A stretch of 41,520 nt of DNA, taken from Coriobacteriia bacterium (lineage in GTDB: Bacteria > Actinomycetota > Coriobacteriia > Anaerosomatales > SLCP01). Positions 14,345-22,392 of this stretch are shown here, one piece after another. The DNA is taken from the NCBI GenBank assembly GCA_007121015.1, contig SKMN01000038.1, positions 1 to 41,520 on the forward strand, written 5' to 3'. Made by a program: the position numbers and the translations under genes. The notes below the pieces were generated by a model. The model ran no database searches. It was given only the letters and a program-made list of their open reading frames with translations, and was not told the DNA's origin. Positions within the stretch are counted from its first letter, which is position 1. Each line of letters begins with the position of its first letter.

Positions 14345-14387
14345 GGTACTACCTCCTTGTGTTCGGTTCTTCCTCCGCCCGCGGTCT

Positions 14388-14420
14388 TCCCCGGACAGCG
14401 ACCTACACACTTAGGCGTAG
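14388..14420 (-). promoter_or_regulatory. Leader hairpin upstream of rpsB
   Basis: Within the rpsB leader the minus strand reads CCTACGC, six bases, then GTGTAGG. This gives a 7-bp stem (one G-U) about 50-75 bases before the start codon; the coordinates include flanking bases. It could be an S2 autoregulation element, but I cannot match it to a defined class. Confidence 0.3.
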
Positions 14421-14468
14421 GCACCACCGCTGCACGAGTCGACGGGCGTGTGTGATAAGAGCCCGAGC

Positions 14469-14477
14469 ATCATACCA
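14469..14477 (-). promoter_or_regulatory. Extended -10 promoter for rpsB-tsf
   Basis: Minus strand TGG-TATGAT, an extended -10 (TGnTATGAT), about 125 bases before the rpsB start. The -35 is weak and would overlap the end of the upstream response-regulator gene. It accounts for independent high expression of rpsB-tsf. Confidence 0.5.
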
Positions 14478-14491
14478 CAGCGCGTGCAGGA

Positions 14492-15082
14492 TCAGGCGAA
14501 TTCCCTACCGCACGCCGGGCAGATGATGTGAGCGTCGAACCAGCCGGTCTTCTCGGCCTGTGGGATCAGCTCGATGACGAGTTCGACCTCACATGCCGGG
14601 CACCAGAAACGCCGTGTGAGACGGGCGTTCTCGATAAGCCGGTCCGCATCCATCTCCCGGTCCCTGACCACGACGCGGTACGACGTGACCTCGGCGGCAC
14701 GACCCGCCATGAACTCGAGGGTCAGACGGATCTTCTCGGCAATCTCGGCGGGTTTGGCCTCGTTCTTGATCAGGTAGTCGACTGCACCGAGCTCCAGGCC
14801 CCGCTCTATGTCGGATTGCTGGCCGAGGTTGCTGAGTATGAGCACCGGCACCTGGGTCGTGCGCGGATCGTTCTTCATGGATTCGAGGACCTCGAGCCCG
14901 CTCATCTTCGGCATGATCAGATCGAGCAGGACGAGATCGACGGGCTGGGAGCGGAGCACTTCGAGCGCTTCGATTCCGTCCCCGGCGGAGATGACGTCGT
15001 ACCCCTCTTGAGTGAGCTTCTCGCTGTATATCTTTCGCAGCAGTCGCGTGTCCTCGACGACGAGGATCCTCAGCTGAGACAT
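14492..15082 (-). CDS. Response-regulator receiver protein with C-terminal zinc ribbon
   Basis: The 196 residues have a CheY-like receiver at 2-122: acidic pair E10/D11, phospho-acceptor D54 (VLLDLIMPKMSG), S84 and K106. A basic linker follows, then a short ribbon with cysteines at 161, 164, 188 and 191 (two CPAC pairs), which should bind one zinc ion. No known DNA-binding or enzymatic output domain is visible, so the ribbon may contact a protein or nucleic acid. ATG at 15082 behind GGAAGG, 28 bases after the sigma-factor gene, so the two are probably cotranscribed. No histidine kinase is nearby. Partner and function are not known. Confidence 0.85.
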   Translation of the reverse strand: MSQLRILVVEDTRLLRKIYSEKLTQEGYDVISAGDGIEALEVLRSQPVDLVLLDLIMPKMSGLEVLESMKNDPRTTQVPVLILSNLGQQSDIERGLELGAVDYLIKNEAKPAEIAEKIRLTLEFMAGRAAEVTSYRVVVRDREMDADRLIENARLTRRFWCPACEVELVIELIPQAEKTGWFDAHIICPACGREFA

Positions 15083-15110
15083 CCACACTTCCTTCCGCGT
15101 GCGCGCAGTA

Positions 15111-15893
15111 TCAGTCCACGAACACCTGGGCGGAGTGGAGTCGAGCACGCAACCGGAGGACCGCCTTGGTGTGCAGTTGGCTGATGCGTGACTCGGTCAC
15201 CCCCAGGACGCGACCGATCTCTTTCAGCGTCAGCCCCTCGTAATAGTATAGCGCGATGACTATCCGCTCGCGCTCCGGCAGCCGCTCGATCGCCAAGGTG
15301 AGGATGTCACGCATCTCCACGCTCTCGAACATGGACACTGGATCATCGGCGCTTTGATCGGGGATCGAGGCGGCCGCATCCGTGCGCTCCTCGCGGTCAC
15401 CGCCTACCCAGAGCTCCTCGAACGAGACGACCGAGGTATACGAGAGCTTCGAGAGGATATCGCCGAGATCGTCCCGCGTGATGCCCATCTCCTCGGCGAC
15501 CTCGGCGTCGGAGGGAGCCCGCCGTAGGCGGTTCTCGAGCACGATATACGCATTCTCGATCTGTCGTGCGCGCGACCGGACGGACCGAGGGACCCAGTCC
15601 ATCGAGCGCAACTCGTCGATTATGGCGCCCTTGATGCGGGCGATCGCGTACGTCTCGAACTTGATACCTCGGCCAGGGTCGAACTTCTCGATCGCGTCGA
15701 TGAGGCCGAACAGGCCGTAGCTAACGAGATCGGCAGTATCGACGGTCTGAGGAAGACTCGTCGACATCCGTCCAGCGACGTACTTCACGAGAGGCGAATA
15801 GTTCAAGATGAGGTGCTCGCGTGCGCTCGCGTCACCTGTCTCCTTGTACGTGGCCCAGAGGGCGGACACGTCCGTCCGTGGGTCGTTCCTCAT
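15111..15893 (-). CDS. RNA polymerase sigma factor, sigma-28 (FliA/WhiG/SigD) family
   Basis: A 260-residue sigma-70-family factor with region 2 (DLVSYGLFGLIDAIEKFD, 55-72, then FETYAIARIKGAIIDELR), region 3 (100-170) and region 4 with a helix-turn-helix (LTLKEIGRVLGVTESRISQL, 221-240). Region 1.1 is absent, as usual in this family. The length matches SigD and WhiG. ATG at 15893, with AGGGG about ten bases upstream. In Bacillus sigD ends the fla/che operon just before rpsB, and in Streptomyces whiG lies at the same place. No flagellar or sporulation gene is in the window, so its regulon cannot be told from context. Confidence 0.93.
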   Translation of the reverse strand: MRNDPRTDVSALWATYKETGDASAREHLILNYSPLVKYVAGRMSTSLPQTVDTADLVSYGLFGLIDAIEKFDPGRGIKFETYAIARIKGAIIDELRSMDWVPRSVRSRARQIENAYIVLENRLRRAPSDAEVAEEMGITRDDLGDILSKLSYTSVVSFEELWVGGDREERTDAAASIPDQSADDPVSMFESVEMRDILTLAIERLPERERIVIALYYYEGLTLKEIGRVLGVTESRISQLHTKAVLRLRARLHSAQVFVD

Positions 15894-15933
15894 AAAAATG
15901 CGCCCCTCGCTCGCGGCCGGCGCCACGGGTTCA

Positions 15934-16827
15934 CTAAGCTCGAGGATGTGCCTGCCTATGCACATCTTGCAGCCGCTTCATGCTCACGTGAGTATAGAAC
16001 TGCGTGGTTGTCAGCGCAACGTGGCCGAGCAGCTCCTGGACCGTCCTGAGGTCGGCCCCCTCCTCGAGCATATGTGTGGCGAACGAGTGTCGCAGCGTGT
16101 GTGGCGAGTACCCCTGCGACACTCCGGCTGCCGCCAGATGGCGCTTGAGGAGCCTGCGCAGGGCGTCTGGAGATAGCGGGTTACCGCGTACCGACACGAA
16201 GAGCGCGTCCGTCGGTCGCTTCGTGAGGGACGGGCGCCCGCTCTCTATGTACGAGGTGAGACGGGCGACACAGTGCCGATGGAGCGGGACCAGCCGCTCC
16301 TTCGAGCCCTTGCCGAACACGCGGAGCGTACCGCTGGCACGATCTGCCGACGATACGGTCAGTCCGCAGAGTTCGGATGCACGGATACCTGTCGCATACA
16401 GCAGTTCCAGGATCGCCCGGTCCCTGAGACCGACTGCTGTCGTGGGGTCGGGAGCATCGAGCAGGATGCGAAGATCGACGGACGGGATGACCGACGGGAC
16501 CCTGCGACCGACCCGGGGCGTGCCCACTCCCTGCGTGGGATCGACGGTGATGACGGACGCATCGTGCAGGAACGAGAAGTACGCACGGATAGAAGCGAGT
16601 CGGCGCGCCATCGTCCGGCGGGCATAACCCGCGGAGTCGAGGTATGCGAGGTAGCGGCGGACGTCGCGAACAGACGGTCTGTGGGGATCGATGCAGGCCT
16701 GTTCGGCCCATGCGAGGTAATGACGCAAGTCACACTCGTAGGCGCGGAGGGTGTGCGGGGAGTACCCGCGCTCGACCGATAGGTGCGTCAGGAAGAGCTC
16801 GACGTGCGTGTGGGCATCAATCGGCAT
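15934..16827 (-). CDS. xerC: Tyrosine recombinase XerC/XerD type
   Basis: Resolves chromosome dimers at dif with a partner recombinase at the septum. The 297 residues have an N-terminal SAM-like core-binding domain (1-100) and a catalytic domain with the full set of active residues: R149 (GIRASEL), K173 (GKGSKERLVP), H243 and R246 (HTLRHSFATHML), H269 (LLGHVALTTT) and nucleophile Y278. ATG at 16827 with GGAG upstream; it overlaps the end of trmFO by 11 bases. The trmFO-xerC pairing favours XerC (CodV) over an integrase; no phage or attachment site is nearby. Confidence 0.93.
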   Translation of the reverse strand: MPIDAHTHVELFLTHLSVERGYSPHTLRAYECDLRHYLAWAEQACIDPHRPSVRDVRRYLAYLDSAGYARRTMARRLASIRAYFSFLHDASVITVDPTQGVGTPRVGRRVPSVIPSVDLRILLDAPDPTTAVGLRDRAILELLYATGIRASELCGLTVSSADRASGTLRVFGKGSKERLVPLHRHCVARLTSYIESGRPSLTKRPTDALFVSVRGNPLSPDALRRLLKRHLAAAGVSQGYSPHTLRHSFATHMLEEGADLRTVQELLGHVALTTTQFYTHVSMKRLQDVHRQAHPRA

Positions 16828-18178
16828 GCCCACTCCGTTCGCTGCATGGTTCGTGCGGCGGACTATCCGTGCTAGCGAGGTACTCGCCGAGATCCGCGGC
16901 CGCGCGAGACGCGTAGGCGACGTACCGGGCTCGCTTCCCCCGGACCGGTGGCTCGAGCGGTGGGACAAGCCCCCAGTTGACGTGCATCGGCTGGTAGCGG
17001 GTCGTCTGCGAATCGGTCGCGTACGCGATAAGCGCACCGAGAGCCGTCGTCGGTGGGAGCACGGGTTGTCGAGACCCGGTGCGTTCGGCGATGAGGCCGA
17101 GCGCGGTCAACAGACCACCGGCGGCTGCCTCCAGGTAGCCCTCGGTCCCCGTGATCTGCCCGGCGAACCTCACGCGCGGGTCTCCGTGGAGTGCGAGCGT
17201 GGCATCGAGCAGTCTCGGAGCGTCGATGAACGTGTTGCGGTGCATGACCCCGTACCGGAGGAACTCGGCATCGCGCAAGCCGGGTATCGAGGAGAAGACG
17301 CGTCGCTGTTCAGAGAAGGTGAGATTCGTCTGGAAGCCGACGAGGTTGTATGCGGTCAAGGCACGGTTCTCGGGACGCAGTTGCACGACAGCCCACGGCC
17401 GCTCCCCCGTCCTCGGATCATTAAGGCCGACCGGCTTGAGTGCACCGTAGCGGGGAGCGTCGAGCCCGGTCCGGGCGACCTCCTCGATCGGTTGACACGC
17501 CTGGAACAGGTCTGCGGTCTCGAACTCCTTGAGCGTCACGCGCCGCGCGGTCACAAGTTCGGAGATGAACCGCTCGTAAGTCTCGCGGTCCATCGGGCAG
17601 TTCAGGTAGTCTGCCCCCCCTCCCTTCTCGTAGCGCGATGCGGCGAAGACGACGGACCTGTCTATGGTCGCGGCATCGACGATCGGAGCGGCCGCATCCC
17701 AGAAGGCGAGTCGCTTCTCCCCTATCAGGTCGGTAAGCGCTCTCTCGAAACCCGGACTCGTAAGCGGGCCTGTGGCGACAACGACGTCTCCGTCCGGGAT
17801 CGACGTCGCTTCCTCGCGCACCACCTCGATGAGGGGATGGGCACCGACGGACTCGGTGAGGGACCGGGCGAAGCACTCCCGGTCGACGGCGAGTGCGGCC
17901 CCGGCGGGAACGGCACACGTGCGGGCAGCTCGCATGACGTGCGAGCCGAGGCGCTCGAGCTCACTCTTGAGCGTTCCTGTCGCGGAGGTGGGATCGGTAC
18001 CCTTGAACGAGTTGGAGCAGACTAGTTCGCCGAGGTGATCGGTGCGGTGTGCTGGACCCATCACTGTCGGACGCATCTCGAGGAGCGTCACGGGTATGCC
18101 CCGGGTCGCGAGCTGGAGGGCGCACTCGCACCCGGCTATGCCTCCACCTATGATGGTGACGGGGGTATGTGGGGCCAC
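16817..18178 (-). CDS. trmFO: Methylenetetrahydrofolate-tRNA-(uracil-54-C5)-methyltransferase
   Basis: Folate- and FAD-dependent enzyme that makes m5U54 (ribothymidine) in tRNA. It begins with the FAD motif VTIIGGGIAGCECA. The family's catalytic cysteines are present in GELVCSNSF and DYLNCPM, and the C-terminus has YQPMHVNWGL. The open frame runs further upstream, but GTG at 18178 sits just after GAGGAG and gives 453 residues, close to the family length. It follows dprA by 49 bases; the topA gene usually found between them in Bacillus is missing. Confidence 0.96.
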   Translation of the reverse strand: MAPHTPVTIIGGGIAGCECALQLATRGIPVTLLEMRPTVMGPAHRTDHLGELVCSNSFKGTDPTSATGTLKSELERLGSHVMRAARTCAVPAGAALAVDRECFARSLTESVGAHPLIEVVREEATSIPDGDVVVATGPLTSPGFERALTDLIGEKRLAFWDAAAPIVDAATIDRSVVFAASRYEKGGGADYLNCPMDRETYERFISELVTARRVTLKEFETADLFQACQPIEEVARTGLDAPRYGALKPVGLNDPRTGERPWAVVQLRPENRALTAYNLVGFQTNLTFSEQRRVFSSIPGLRDAEFLRYGVMHRNTFIDAPRLLDATLALHGDPRVRFAGQITGTEGYLEAAAGGLLTALGLIAERTGSRQPVLPPTTALGALIAYATDSQTTRYQPMHVNWGLVPPLEPPVRGKRARYVAYASRAAADLGEYLASTDSPPHEPCSERSGHAD

Positions 18179-18227
18179 TGCGCTCCTCGAACCGTAGGGA
18201 CTTGTAGGTTCGATTGTAACGCGGAGA

Positions 18228-19085
18228 TCATGCCTGGATGGGACCGTACCGCCCATCTCCATACCGAGCGACGCGTCCTTGCAGCTCGAGGAGACTGATA
18301 GACCGGACAACGTCCACGATATCGATGCCGAGATCATGAGCGAGATCATCAGGCCGCGCAGGGTCGGCCCGTATCGCAGATAGGACCCGATCCGAGCTCA
18401 TGAGTGGACAGACGAGCGGCAGGGTCTCCCTACCGAACGCTTCAGCGAGTTCTGTAACGTCCGTTACCAGAGCGGCCCCTTGACGGATGAGCCGGTTGGA
18501 GCCACGGCACTCGGGAGCAAAGATCGATCCGGGCACTGCCAGTACGTCCCGTCCGATGTCCAAGGCATGGTCTGCGGTAGTGAACGTGCCACTCGGCAGT
18601 CCGGCTTCCACGACGAGCACGACGCGTGACAGCGCCGCGATGATACGGTTGCGCCTCACGAACGTCCACCGTGCTGGAGGGCTGCCCCACGGTGCCTCGG
18701 AGACCACCGCGCCGCGAGTACGGACAGCCGCGAGGGTGTCTGCCGCACGAAGGGGGTAGTCCTGGTCCGCGCCGCATGGAAGGACTGCGACAGTGGGACC
18801 TCCAGCATCGAGCGCCGTCCGGTGGGACGCGAGATCGCACCCGATAGCCGCGCCGGACACGACAGTGATAGCGCGTGAGGCGGCCCACCCGGCGAAGAGC
18901 CTCGTGCACGCCAGGCCGTAGGGGGTCGCTTTACGCGACCCGATGACCGCAAGACCACCGCCGAGCATCGCCGGGTCACCGTATCCGTAGAGGACGTGCG
19001 GCGGGTCCTGCAGGTCTCTGAGACACTCCGGGTACTCCGGATCGGTCTCGGCGATCTCCCATCTACCAGCTGCCACTCTCGTCAC
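18228..19085 (-). CDS. dprA: DNA-processing protein DprA/Smf
   Basis: Binds incoming single-stranded DNA and loads RecA during natural transformation. The 285 residues hold the Rossmann-like core: GSRKATPYG at 49-57, SGAAIGCD, the VLPCG...YP loop, the GTFTTADHALD helix and VPGS. A small winged helix follows at about 230-280. The N-terminal SAM domain of longer DprA proteins is missing. GTG start overlaps the comM stop as GTGA. comM-dprA pairs are common; ComM also acts in uptake, so a competence role is plausible. Confidence 0.95.
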   Translation of the reverse strand: MTRVAAGRWEIAETDPEYPECLRDLQDPPHVLYGYGDPAMLGGGLAVIGSRKATPYGLACTRLFAGWAASRAITVVSGAAIGCDLASHRTALDAGGPTVAVLPCGADQDYPLRAADTLAAVRTRGAVVSEAPWGSPPARWTFVRRNRIIAALSRVVLVVEAGLPSGTFTTADHALDIGRDVLAVPGSIFAPECRGSNRLIRQGAALVTDVTELAEAFGRETLPLVCPLMSSDRVLSAIRADPARPDDLAHDLGIDIVDVVRSISLLELQGRVARYGDGRYGPIQA

Positions 19086-20575
19086 ACCTCATGCTTCCTG
19101 TAGCCTACCGCCTCCACGATGTGCGCTGTCTCCACGTTTCTGGACCCTTCGAGATCGGCGATCGTCCTCGCGACCCGCAACAGCCGTGTCACTCCTCGGC
19201 CGGACAGCCGATGAGCGCGCGCGAACGCCGAAACGACGTCACTCGCATCCGTGTCCATGCGGCACGCTCCCAGCAGCGGGCTTCCGGAAAGCAGCGCCGT
19301 CTGCGGTCGACCCTCCGCAGCGGATCGCTCGCGAGCGACGAGCACCCGGTCGGCTATGTCCCGACTCGACTCGCCCTCCGGCATCTTCACGATCAGGTCC
19401 GGGTCGATGCGCTCGACGTCCACTACGAGGTCGATCCGGTCCATGATCGGACCCCCGATGCGGTTCTGGTAGCGAGCGACTACCGCCTCCGTGCACCTGC
19501 ACTCGCGGCCCGGGTCCCCGTGATGCCCACACGGACAGGGATTCGCTGCAGCGACGAGGCTGAACCGCGCTGGCAGCCGGATGCGTCCATCGGCTCGGAC
19601 GAGGGTCATGTGACCATCCTCCATCGGCTGGCGCAGTGTCTGGAGAGACGCGGGGCCGAATTCGGGGAGTTCATCCAAGAAGAGGACGCCGTTATGAGCG
19701 AGACTCACCTCACCCGGCAGCGGGGGCGAACCCCCGCCGACGAGTCCAGCGATGGATGCACTGTGATGGGGTGCCCTGAACGGTCTCGCGCCTGCGAGGA
19801 CCGGACGCTCGTCGAGACCGGCCACCGAATGCACGAGTGCTGTGGCGCAGCGCTCCTCGTCGTCGAGTGGAGGGAGGATGCCTGACAATCTCCTTGCCAG
19901 CATCGTCTTTCCGGCACCCGGTGGTCCCGTGAGGAGCACGTTGTGACCACCGGCGGCCGCGATCTCCAGAGCACGTTTCGCGAGGGCGTGGCCAACCACC
20001 TCGGATATGTCTGGCACCGGGTACGACGGCGTGCGAATGCGATCGTGCGAGACCGGATGTCCCCCACCGTTGGTGATGGCTCGCAGGCAGGTGAGCGGAC
20101 GGTAGACCAACCCTCCGAGGTATCCTGCGACATCTGTGGCGTCCGCAGCGCTGAGAAGCTCGAGGCCATCTCGCCGTGCGCCGAGGGCGTGGGCGAGAAG
20201 ACCAGGCACGGAGCGTACGGACCCGTCGAGCGCGAGTTCGCCGACGATGCGGACTCCCTCGATACGCGCTGCGGGTACCTGACCTGTCGCGACGAGGACG
20301 GCGCACGCTATCGGCAGATCGAACCCGGTGCCGTGCTTGCGTAGGGGTCCGGGCGCAAGGTTCACCAGCACGCGAGCGTTGGGGAATCGGAATCCGTTAG
20401 AACGTATAGCGGTACGTACGCGCTCGCGTGCCTCGAGTACCGCGCTGTCGCCGAGGCCCACTATCGTGAACGCGGGTAATCCGCTTCCGACATCCACCTG
20501 GACCTCGACGGGAACGGCCTCGGTTCCCACCAGGGTGGAGGTCTGGATACACGCCTGTCCGTGCATAGTGCCCAT
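19082..20575 (-). CDS. comM: Mg-chelatase-like AAA+ ATPase ComM/YifB
   Basis: Hexameric helicase family that drives branch migration during integration of transformed DNA in gammaproteobacteria. The 497 residues have the N-terminal ChlI-like fold domain (VDVGSGLPAFTIVGL, 27-41), Walker A GPPGAGKT (217-224), Walker B GVLFLDELPEF (296-306), a cysteine insert (C347, C349, C359, C361) and the C-terminal lid. ATG at 20575 overlaps the yraN stop by one base; a second ATG at 20566 is possible. The frame extends upstream to 20662, but that part belongs to yraN. Confidence 0.95.
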   Translation of the reverse strand: MGTMHGQACIQTSTLVGTEAVPVEVQVDVGSGLPAFTIVGLGDSAVLEARERVRTAIRSNGFRFPNARVLVNLAPGPLRKHGTGFDLPIACAVLVATGQVPAARIEGVRIVGELALDGSVRSVPGLLAHALGARRDGLELLSAADATDVAGYLGGLVYRPLTCLRAITNGGGHPVSHDRIRTPSYPVPDISEVVGHALAKRALEIAAAGGHNVLLTGPPGAGKTMLARRLSGILPPLDDEERCATALVHSVAGLDERPVLAGARPFRAPHHSASIAGLVGGGSPPLPGEVSLAHNGVLFLDELPEFGPASLQTLRQPMEDGHMTLVRADGRIRLPARFSLVAAANPCPCGHHGDPGRECRCTEAVVARYQNRIGGPIMDRIDLVVDVERIDPDLIVKMPEGESSRDIADRVLVARERSAAEGRPQTALLSGSPLLGACRMDTDASDVVSAFARAHRLSGRGVTRLLRVARTIADLEGSRNVETAHIVEAVGYRKHEV

Positions 20576-20931
20576 CAGACGAACGCTGCCCTGTGGTGCC
20601 GCAGGAGTGCGCGGTCTTCGCCGAGCGGGCGGATGGCGATGACATCGAACCGGACGTTGCACCCGTCGAGTCCGGCATGGGCGATGTAGTGTCGCGCGAT
20701 GCGCGCGAGCCGCTTCTGTTTGGTCGGGGACACCGCCTCCTCGGCGCTCCCTGCACCATCGGATCGTCGCGTCTTCACCTCGACGATCACGAGGACCTCA
20801 CCATCGAGCGCAACGATGTCCGCCTCACCCGATACGCATCGCCAGTTCCGCTCGATCACGGACATGCCCGTGCGTTCGAGATAGGCGGCCGCAGCGACCT
20901 CACCCCTACGACCAAGTTCGTTCCGGTCCAT
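20575..20931 (-). CDS. YraN family (UPF0102) predicted endonuclease-like protein
   Basis: The 118 residues start MDRNELGRRGEVAAAAYLE. They carry the restriction-endonuclease-like core E...GEADIVALDGEVLVIVEVKTR, with the conserved D and E-x-K positions. Family function is not established; it usually sits between rnhB and comM/dprA, as here. ATG at 20931 has a perfect GGAGG at good spacing, so I prefer it to the ATG 24 bases upstream. Confidence 0.92.
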   Translation of the reverse strand: MDRNELGRRGEVAAAAYLERTGMSVIERNWRCVSGEADIVALDGEVLVIVEVKTRRSDGAGSAEEAVSPTKQKRLARIARHYIAHAGLDGCNVRFDVIAIRPLGEDRALLRHHRAAFV

Positions 20932-21007
20932 GTGTCCTCCAATCTCCGGAGACACATGGTGACATCCAGGAACTAACCAGGCCTATCCACGATACAAATC
21001 AGGTCGA

Positions 21008-21787
21008 TCAGAACAGCGTGGACTGGCCTCCGCACGGAGCGAAGGAGCGCCGGTGTACGATGCTCAGTCCGCGTGCGGAGATGGCGGCTATATGCTCGGA
21101 CGTGCCGTACCCCTTGTTCGACTCGAAGGACCACTGCGGATACGAGGCCGCAAGCCGGCGCATGACCGTGTCGCGCTCGACTTTCGCGACGATCGAGGCG
21201 GCGGCGATCGCGGCTACGGAGGAGTCTCCGCGTACGATCGCGGTCTCCGGAACGCTCAGGCCGAACGGGCGTCCGTCGGTGACCACATGGTCGGGACGCG
21301 CCGGCAGCCGGACGATCGCGTGCTCCATCGCCCCACGGATGGCGGCACTGATACCGATGGCGTCGATGATGTGAGCGGCTGCATGGGCGACGAACAAGGC
21401 CTGGGCGACCGCGCGGATCTCTTCTGCCATGCGTTCGCGGGCGGTCGGATCGAGAAGCTTGGAGTCGTTGAGTCCCTCGATGACCGCGTCAGGCGGCAAC
21501 ACCACGGCAGCCACCGTGACAGGACCGGCAAGTGCGCCTCGACCGACCTCGTCCAGGCCGGCGACAACGCGGGACCCATCTTCGCGCAACGACCGTTCGA
21601 CTTCGGCCATCGCCCGCAGCCGGCGTCGCTCTGCCGAGTGCAGCGCGATCGCGTTGCGGGCCTTCTGGACGAGGGCCTGCACCCCCGCACGGTCGTCGCC
21701 GGCGAACTCGGAGACGAGTCGCCGCAGCTCGCGCGGTGATGTCGTCGCGAACATCGCTCTGCACTCGGAGATGGTGGGTCGTGGCAC
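21008..21787 (-). CDS. rnhB: Ribonuclease HII
   Basis: Removes RNA from RNA-DNA hybrids and single ribonucleotides from DNA. The catalytic D79/E80 lie in AGLDEVGRGALAGP, further acidic residues in VTDGR, and the C-terminal SNKGYGTSEH is conserved. It has the N-terminal extension seen in Bacillus RnhB. The ORF is open up to 21877, but that part overlaps the rplS hairpin. GTG at 21787 has GTGAGG nine bases upstream and follows a TATACT box, giving 259 residues; GTGs at 21802 and 21808 are alternatives. Confidence 0.92.
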   Translation of the reverse strand: MPRPTISECRAMFATTSPRELRRLVSEFAGDDRAGVQALVQKARNAIALHSAERRRLRAMAEVERSLREDGSRVVAGLDEVGRGALAGPVTVAAVVLPPDAVIEGLNDSKLLDPTARERMAEEIRAVAQALFVAHAAAHIIDAIGISAAIRGAMEHAIVRLPARPDHVVTDGRPFGLSVPETAIVRGDSSVAAIAAASIVAKVERDTVMRRLAASYPQWSFESNKGYGTSEHIAAISARGLSIVHRRSFAPCGGQSTLF

Positions 21788-21812
21788 GCCGGGATACCTC
21801 ACTTCCACGCAG

Positions 21813-21818
21813 AGTATA
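21813..21818 (-). promoter_or_regulatory. -10 box for the rnhB-yraN-comM-dprA unit
   Basis: TATACT on the minus strand, about 25 bases before the chosen rnhB GTG and just after the rplS hairpin. The -35 region falls in the hairpin and has no good match. It implies a leader of about 20 bases, or a leaderless mRNA if GTG 21808 is used. Confidence 0.4.
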
Positions 21819-21831
21819 CCTTCATAACGCG

Positions 21832-21860
21832 CGACAGCCCCGGTTCTTCCGGGGCTGTCG
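21832..21860 (-). terminator. Terminator-like hairpin after rplS
   Basis: Perfect 12-bp stem (CGACAGCCCCGG / CCGGGGCTGTCG) with a 5-base loop, 28 bases past the rplS stop. No U-tract follows on the transcribed strand. Strength and position make it the probable end of the rplS transcript. Confidence 0.75.
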
Positions 21861-21888
21861 AGAACAACGGTACGCAATGGGCGCGGCC

Positions 21889-22233
21889 TCAGTACGCCTT
21901 CTCCTTGAGGCGAGCGGCTTTGCCGACCTTGTCACGCAGGAAGTATAGCTTCGAGCGGCGGACCTTGCCTCGACTGGCGATCTCTATCTTGACGATCTTG
22001 GGCGAGTGCACCGGGAAGGTACGCTCGACGCCGACGCCGAAGGAGATCTTGCGGACGGTGAACGTCTCGCGGTTGCTCGAGCCGTGACGGCGTATGACGA
22101 CGCCCTGGAACACCTGGATCCGCTCGCGCGTCCCTTCGACGACACGGTAGTGGACCTTGACGTTGTCGCCGACCCCGAACTCGGGAAGGTCGTCTCGAAT
22201 CTGCTGCTGCTCTATGGCACGGATCGTGTTCAT
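21889..22233 (-). CDS. rplS: Ribosomal protein bL19
   Basis: Large-subunit protein at the subunit interface. The 114 residues start [19 protein letters not shown] and include [21 protein letters not shown] and the basic C-terminus [22 protein letters not shown] at 22233 behind TGAGG. It has its own promoter (22297-22326) and a hairpin right after the stop, so it seems to be transcribed alone, separate from rpsP-khpA-rimM-trmD-lepB. Confidence 0.97.
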   Translation of the reverse strand: MNTIRAIEQQQIRDDLPEFGVGDNVKVHYRVVEGTRERIQVFQGVVIRRHGSSNRETFTVRKISFGVGVERTFPVHSPKIVKIEIASRGKVRRSKLYFLRDKVGKAARLKEKAY

Positions 22234-22296
22234 CGGTATCCTCAGGCTTCGTTCGTGTCCGTCGGTCTCGTGTGCGCGGGTAAGGCGCAAGTGCGT

Positions 22297-22326
22297 AGTA
22301 TAGGCGAGGCCCTGTATCGGACGCAA
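22297..22326 (-). promoter_or_regulatory. Promoter of rplS
   Basis: Minus strand TTGCGT (-35, 22321-22326), 18-base spacer, TATACT (-10, 22297-22302). Predicted start near 22290 gives a leader of about 57 bases before rplS. One of the two best housekeeping-type promoters in the window. Confidence 0.75.
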
Positions 22327-22392
22327 CCTCTCCACGGGCTCGCATCGCGGTCCCGCCCTGCCCCGAGAGGCGGCTTCGAACACACGAAGCGC

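Noticed and set aside
15934-16827. Phage or element integrase
   Set aside because: Sequence and position fit XerC next to trmFO; there are no attachment-site repeats, mobile genes or composition change nearby.
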